This document shows, in pieces, positions 61,003 through 64,000 of a DNA stretch of 64,000 nt; within the stretch, counting starts at the first letter, position 1, and every line of letters begins with the position of its first letter. The notes under the pieces were generated by a model. It saw only the letters and a program-made list of their open reading frames with translations. It made no database searches and had not been told where the DNA came from. Source of the stretch: Novosphingobium sp. NDB2Meth1 (GTDB lineage Bacteria > Pseudomonadota > Alphaproteobacteria > Sphingomonadales > Sphingomonadaceae); NCBI RefSeq assembly GCF_900117425.1, contig NZ_FPEH01000011.1:434001-498000 (forward strand), written 5' to 3'. A program made the translations under genes and the position numbers.

Positions 61003-61535
61003 TACTTCTTCTTCCCTTCCTTTCGGAAGATGAACTCGCCGGCGTACTTGATACCCTTGCCCTTGTAGGGTTCGGGCTTGCGCCAGCGACGGATCTCGGC
61101 GGCCACCTGGCCGACCTTCTGCTTGTCGATGCCCGAGATCAGCACGGTGGTGTTGTCCGGGGTCTTGATCTCAATCCCGTCAGGGATCTCGAAATCGACA
61201 TCGTGGCTGTAGCCGAGCTGCAGCTTAAGGGTCTTGCCCTGCGAGTTGGCGCGGTAGCCAACGCCGGTGATGTTCAGGGTCTTGGTGTACCCTTCCGTCA
61301 CGCCGACAACGAGATTGTCGACCAGCGTACGCTGCATGCCCCAGAACGCGCGGGCGGACTTGGTGTCGTTCGCCGGCTTCACGATGATGGCATTGCCATC
61401 GACGGTGTAGCTGATCTCATCGCGCATGTTCAGCGTGAGCGTGCCCTTGGGGCCCTTCACGGTGATCACGCCGTTCGCGATATCCGCGGTGACGCCGCTC
61501 GGGATCGTCACCGGCTTCTTGCCGATGCGGCTCAT
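61002..61535 (-). CDS. rplF: 50S ribosomal protein L6
   Basis: This 177-residue L6 begins [18 protein letters not shown] and has the C-terminal signature [19 protein letters not shown]. Its start overlaps the rpsH stop by one base (TGATG). Confidence 0.98.
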   Translation of the reverse strand: MSRIGKKPVTIPSGVTADIANGVITVKGPKGTLTLNMRDEISYTVDGNAIIVKPANDTKSARAFWGMQRTLVDNLVVGVTEGYTKTLNITGVGYRANSQGKTLKLQLGYSHDVDFEIPDGIEIKTPDNTTVLISGIDKQKVGQVAAEIRRWRKPEPYKGKGIKYAGEFIFRKEGKKK

Positions 61536-61930
61536 CAGAACACCTCCGCCAGCACTTCGCCGCCGACGTTGGCAGCGCGCGCCTCGGCATCCGAGAGCAC
61601 GCCCTTCGGCGTCGAGACGATGGTGATGCCAAGGCCGTTGCGGACCACCGGGAGTTCCTTGGAACCCGAGTAGACGCGGCGGCCGGGCTTCGAGACGCGG
61701 GCCACGTGCTTGATCGCCGGCTGGCCTTCGAAATACTTCAGCTCGATGCGCAGCTGCGGGTGGGCGCCGGTGGCGTCCTCCGTGAAGCCGCGGATGTAGC
61801 CCTCGCGCTGGAGAACTTCGAGAACGTGGAGACGCAGCTTCGAAGCGGGCGAAAGGACCGAGTCCTTCTTCGCCTGCTGGCCGTTGCGGATGCGGGTGAG
61901 CATATCACCCAGGGGATCGGTCAATGCCAT
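61535..61930 (-). CDS. rpsH: 30S ribosomal protein S8
   Basis: This 131-residue S8 begins [19 protein letters not shown] and has [20 protein letters not shown] near the end. In many bacteria S8 represses the spc operon. The one-base overlap with rplF indicates coupled translation. Confidence 0.98.
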   Translation of the reverse strand: MALTDPLGDMLTRIRNGQQAKKDSVLSPASKLRLHVLEVLQREGYIRGFTEDATGAHPQLRIELKYFEGQPAIKHVARVSKPGRRVYSGSKELPVVRNGLGITIVSTPKGVLSDAEARAANVGGEVLAEVF

Positions 61931-61940
61931 CTCGTGATCC

Positions 61941-62246
61941 TTACCAGCTCGACTTGGTCACGCCGGGGATCATCCCCTTGTTGGCGAGATCGCGCAGCTC
62001 GACGCGGCAGAGGCCGAACTTGCGGTAGTAGCCGCGCGGACGACCGGTGGTGTTGCAGCGGTTGCGCACGCGGGTCGGGTTCGCGTTGCGCGGCAGCTCG
62101 GCCATCTTGAGGCGGGCGATGAGGCGCTCGGTTTCATCGAGCTTCTCGTCGTCTGCGACGGCCTTCAGCGCAGCGTACTTCGCCGCGTACTTCTGAACGA
62201 GCTTCTTGCGACGCTCATTCTTGTTGATGGAACTCAGTTTCGCCAT
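61941..62246 (-). CDS. rpsN: 30S ribosomal protein S14 (zinc-free type)
   Basis: This 101-residue S14 is the long form without CxxC zinc motifs ([20 protein letters not shown] at the start, [30 protein letters not shown] at the end). It lies between rplE and rpsH in standard order. Confidence 0.98.
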   Translation of the reverse strand: MAKLSSINKNERRKKLVQKYAAKYAALKAVADDEKLDETERLIARLKMAELPRNANPTRVRNRCNTTGRPRGYYRKFGLCRVELRDLANKGMIPGVTKSSW

Positions 62247-62308
62247 GGACTTAAGCTCTCTTCTTCAAAACCATTGGCGAGCCTTTCGGGGCTCGAGCCG
62301 GGATATCC

Positions 62309-62890
62309 TCAGGCGGCCTTCTGCTCTTCAGCAGCGTCGCGCGGGAACGGGAAACCGAACAGGCGGAGCAGCTCGCGCGCTTCGTCGTCGGTCTTGGCGG
62401 TGGTGGTGACGATGATATCCATGCCGCGCACCTTCTCGATCTGGTCGTAGCTGATCTCCGGGAAGATGATCTGCTCCTTCAGACCCATCGCGTAGTTGCC
62501 GCGCCCGTCGAACGACTTCGGGTTCAGACCACGGAAGTCGCGGATGCGGGGCATCGCGATGGTGATGAGACGGTCGAGGAATTCGTACATGCGTTCGCGG
62601 CGCAGGGTCACCTTGCAACCGATCGGCATGCCTTCACGCAGCTTGAACTGCGCGATCGACTTCTTCGCCTTGGTGATCACCGGCTTCTGGCCCGAGATGA
62701 GTTCCATCTCGGCAGCAGCGGTCGTCACCTTCTTCTTGTCCTGGCTCGCCTCGCCCACGCCCATGTTGAGCGTGATCTTCTCGATCTTCGGAATTTCCAT
62801 GTGGTTCGCGTAGCCGAACTTGGCCTGCATCGCGGCAGCGATCTCGGCTTCGTACTTGGCCTTCATGCGCGGCACGTACTTGTCAGCCAT
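62309..62890 (-). CDS. rplE: 50S ribosomal protein L5
   Basis: This 193-residue L5 has [19 protein letters not shown] and the [20 protein letters not shown] block. It has a short alphaproteobacterial N-terminus ([17 protein letters not shown]). The ATG at 62890 overlaps the end of rplX by eight bases. Confidence 0.98.
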   Translation of the reverse strand: MADKYVPRMKAKYEAEIAAAMQAKFGYANHMEIPKIEKITLNMGVGEASQDKKKVTTAAAEMELISGQKPVITKAKKSIAQFKLREGMPIGCKVTLRRERMYEFLDRLITIAMPRIRDFRGLNPKSFDGRGNYAMGLKEQIIFPEISYDQIEKVRGMDIIVTTTAKTDDEARELLRLFGFPFPRDAAEEQKAA

Positions 62891-63200
62891 CGATCGTCTC
62901 CCCGGTCTTGACGGCCACGCGGACCTTCTTGCCGTCCTTCGTTTCGAAGCGCACGCGGGTGGGCTTGCCGTCCTTGCCGGCCAGACCAACCTTCGAGATG
63001 TGCAGCGGAGCCTCGCGGCGGTCGATGCCGCCCTGCGGGTTCTCCTGGGTCGGCTTGCGGTGGCGCGCGGCGATGTTCACGCCGGCCACGACAACCTTGT
63101 CTTCCTTGGGCATGACCTGCAGCACGGTGCCCGTGCGGCCCTTGTCCTTGCCCGAACGGACGACGACGCTGTCACCCTTCTTGATCTTGGCAGCCGACAT
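62883..63200 (-). CDS. rplX: 50S ribosomal protein L24
   Basis: This 105-residue L24 has the KOW motif [20 protein letters not shown] at the N-terminus and the [15 protein letters not shown] block. The start overlaps the rplN stop by one base, and the end overlaps rplE. Confidence 0.98.
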   Translation of the reverse strand: MSAAKIKKGDSVVVRSGKDKGRTGTVLQVMPKEDKVVVAGVNIAARHRKPTQENPQGGIDRREAPLHISKVGLAGKDGKPTRVRFETKDGKKVRVAVKTGETIDG

Positions 63201-63568
63201 TACAGCACCTCCGGCGCAAGGCTGATGATCTTCATGAAGCCGCGGGCGCGCAGTTCACGCACCACGGGGCCGAAGATACGGGTGCCGATCGGCTCTTCGT
63301 TCTTGCCGACGAGCACGGCGGCATTGGTGTCGAAGCGGATCACGCTGCCATCGGCGCGGCGCACATCCTTGCGGGTACGCACGATCACCGCACGGTGCAC
63401 GTCGCCCTTCTTGACGCGGGCACGCGGCTGCGCTTCCTTGATCGACACGACGATCACATCGCCGACGCTGGCGAAACGACGCTTCGACCCGCCCAGCACC
63501 TTGATGCACTGGACGCGCTTCGCGCCGCTGTTGTCAGCGACTTCGAGATTGGACTGCATCTGGATCAT
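63200..63568 (-). CDS. rplN: 50S ribosomal protein L14
   Basis: This 122-residue L14 starts [20 protein letters not shown] and carries the [20 protein letters not shown] block. It follows rpsQ after a 63-base gap and opens the spc segment. Confidence 0.98.
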   Translation of the reverse strand: MIQMQSNLEVADNSGAKRVQCIKVLGGSKRRFASVGDVIVVSIKEAQPRARVKKGDVHRAVIVRTRKDVRRADGSVIRFDTNAAVLVGKNEEPIGTRIFGPVVRELRARGFMKIISLAPEVL

Positions 63569-63631
63569 TGATCCGGTTCCTTCTCACTGGCTTGCCGGAA
63601 CCAGTCCGGCAGTTCCAAAACTGTTTCGACT

Positions 63632-63901
63632 TTAGACGTCGGCTTCGATCGCGGCGGCCTTGCCGGCCTGCACGCGGTCGACGACCTTCCACGTCTTCAG
63701 CTTCGAGATCGGCGCGGTCTCTTCGATGCGCACGGTCTCGCCGGCCTTGAACGAGTTGGTCTCGTCGTGGGCGTGGTACTTCTTCGAGCGACGGATGATC
63801 TTCCCGTAGAGCGGGTGCTTCACCTTGCGCTCGACCTTGACCACCACGGTCTTGTCGGTCTTGTCCGAGACGATCGTCCCGATCAGAATACGCTTGGGCA
63901 T
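63632..63901 (-). CDS. rpsQ: 30S ribosomal protein S17
   Basis: This 89-residue S17 begins [20 protein letters not shown] and has [20 protein letters not shown]. It ends the S10 segment (rpmC-rpsQ) and sits ten bases downstream of the rpmC stop. Confidence 0.98.
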   Translation of the reverse strand: MPKRILIGTIVSDKTDKTVVVKVERKVKHPLYGKIIRRSKKYHAHDETNSFKAGETVRIEETAPISKLKTWKVVDRVQAGKAAAIEADV

Positions 63902-63911
63902 AGTCTCTTCC

Positions 63912-64000
63912 TTACGCCTTGGCCGACTGAGAACGCTCAGTCTGCAGCGTCTTGATACGGGCGATGTCGCGGCGGACCTCGCGGATGCGGGCCGGACGCT
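63912..64000 (-). CDS. rpmC: 50S ribosomal protein L29, C-terminal part (runs off window)
   Basis: Only the last 29 codons are present, reading [20 protein letters not shown] with a short SAKA-type end, the typical C-terminal helix of L29. The rest of the gene lies beyond the right edge. Its position before rpsQ is standard. Confidence 0.9.
   Translation of the reverse strand, partial: RPARIREVRRDIARIKTLQTERSQSAKA

Overview
The window is GC-rich chromosomal DNA from an alphaproteobacterium, most likely a sphingomonad (Novosphingobium/Sphingobium/Sphingomonas-like). The basis is the gene style: TonB-dependent receptors with an EEIVVTATK-type box, an RG-rich N-terminal extension on ribosomal protein S5, a DUF1476 ATPase-inhibitor-like protein, a BolA/monothiol glutaredoxin pair, sphingomonad-type exopolysaccharide genes, and many short palindromic intergenic repeats. 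I saw no rRNA, tRNA, CRISPR array, transposase or origin.

Layout. 1-2.4 kb: the N-terminal part of a TonB-dependent receptor and a divergent Tat-exported L,D-transpeptidase-like protein. 2.4-9.5 kb: a leucine/isovalerate catabolic operon on the minus strand (isovaleryl-CoA dehydrogenase, both methylcrotonyl-CoA carboxylase subunits, an NTF2-like protein and a MaoC hydratase), with a divergent LysR regulator. 9.5-15.3 kb: polysaccharide genes (pyruvyltransferase-like protein, glycosyltransferase, outer-membrane beta-barrel) and a SleB-type cell-wall hydrolase. 15.3-16.1 kb: a gene-free stretch with repeats and a candidate structured RNA behind a good promoter. 16.1-19.7 kb: MBL hydrolase, NmrA-like protein with a 61-residue companion and a divergent TetR regulator, HPP membrane protein. 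19.7-26.4 kb: core exopolysaccharide machinery (Wza-type export lipoprotein, Wzc-type tyrosine autokinase, glycosyltransferase, acyltransferase, Wzy/ligase-like protein). 26.4-28 kb: an ECF42-type sigma factor with its usual DGPF/YCII partner. 28.1-30.8 kb: a lone Type IIG-like restriction-modification gene bracketed by inverted copies of a 36-nt hairpin repeat. 31-33.8 kb: OsmC protein, a divergent GlxA-type regulator/DJ-1 protein pair, and an exported protein. 33.9-39.9 kb: a third polysaccharide block (flippase, three glycosyltransferases, sugar-phosphate transferase, small membrane protein). 40-44.5 kb: Nudix hydrolase, a candidate small RNA behind a sigma-54-like promoter, glutaredoxin, BolA, DUF1476 protein and a prolyl oligopeptidase.

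44.9-64 kb: the spc/alpha ribosomal protein region on the minus strand, from rpmC (partial) to rplQ. It is interrupted twice. Between rpmD and rplO lie a RoxA-like di-heme cytochrome c gene and a TonB-dependent receptor, with a strong terminator directly after rpmD. Between adk and rpsM lie an SRPBCC-domain protein, NADP-type glutamate dehydrogenase and an MFS transporter.

How the genes work together: the three polysaccharide blocks supply most parts of a Wzx/Wzy pathway (priming transferase, glycosyltransferases, flippase, polymerase candidate, autokinase and export lipoprotein, modifying enzymes). The leucine operon covers isovaleryl-CoA to methylglutaconyl-CoA and perhaps the next hydration. 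The most noteworthy features are the split ribosomal operon, a REP-type inverted repeat translated in frame inside the carboxylase beta subunit, the repeat-bracketed restriction-modification gene, and two candidate RNAs. All functional calls rest on reading the sequence and on general family knowledge; no database search was possible.
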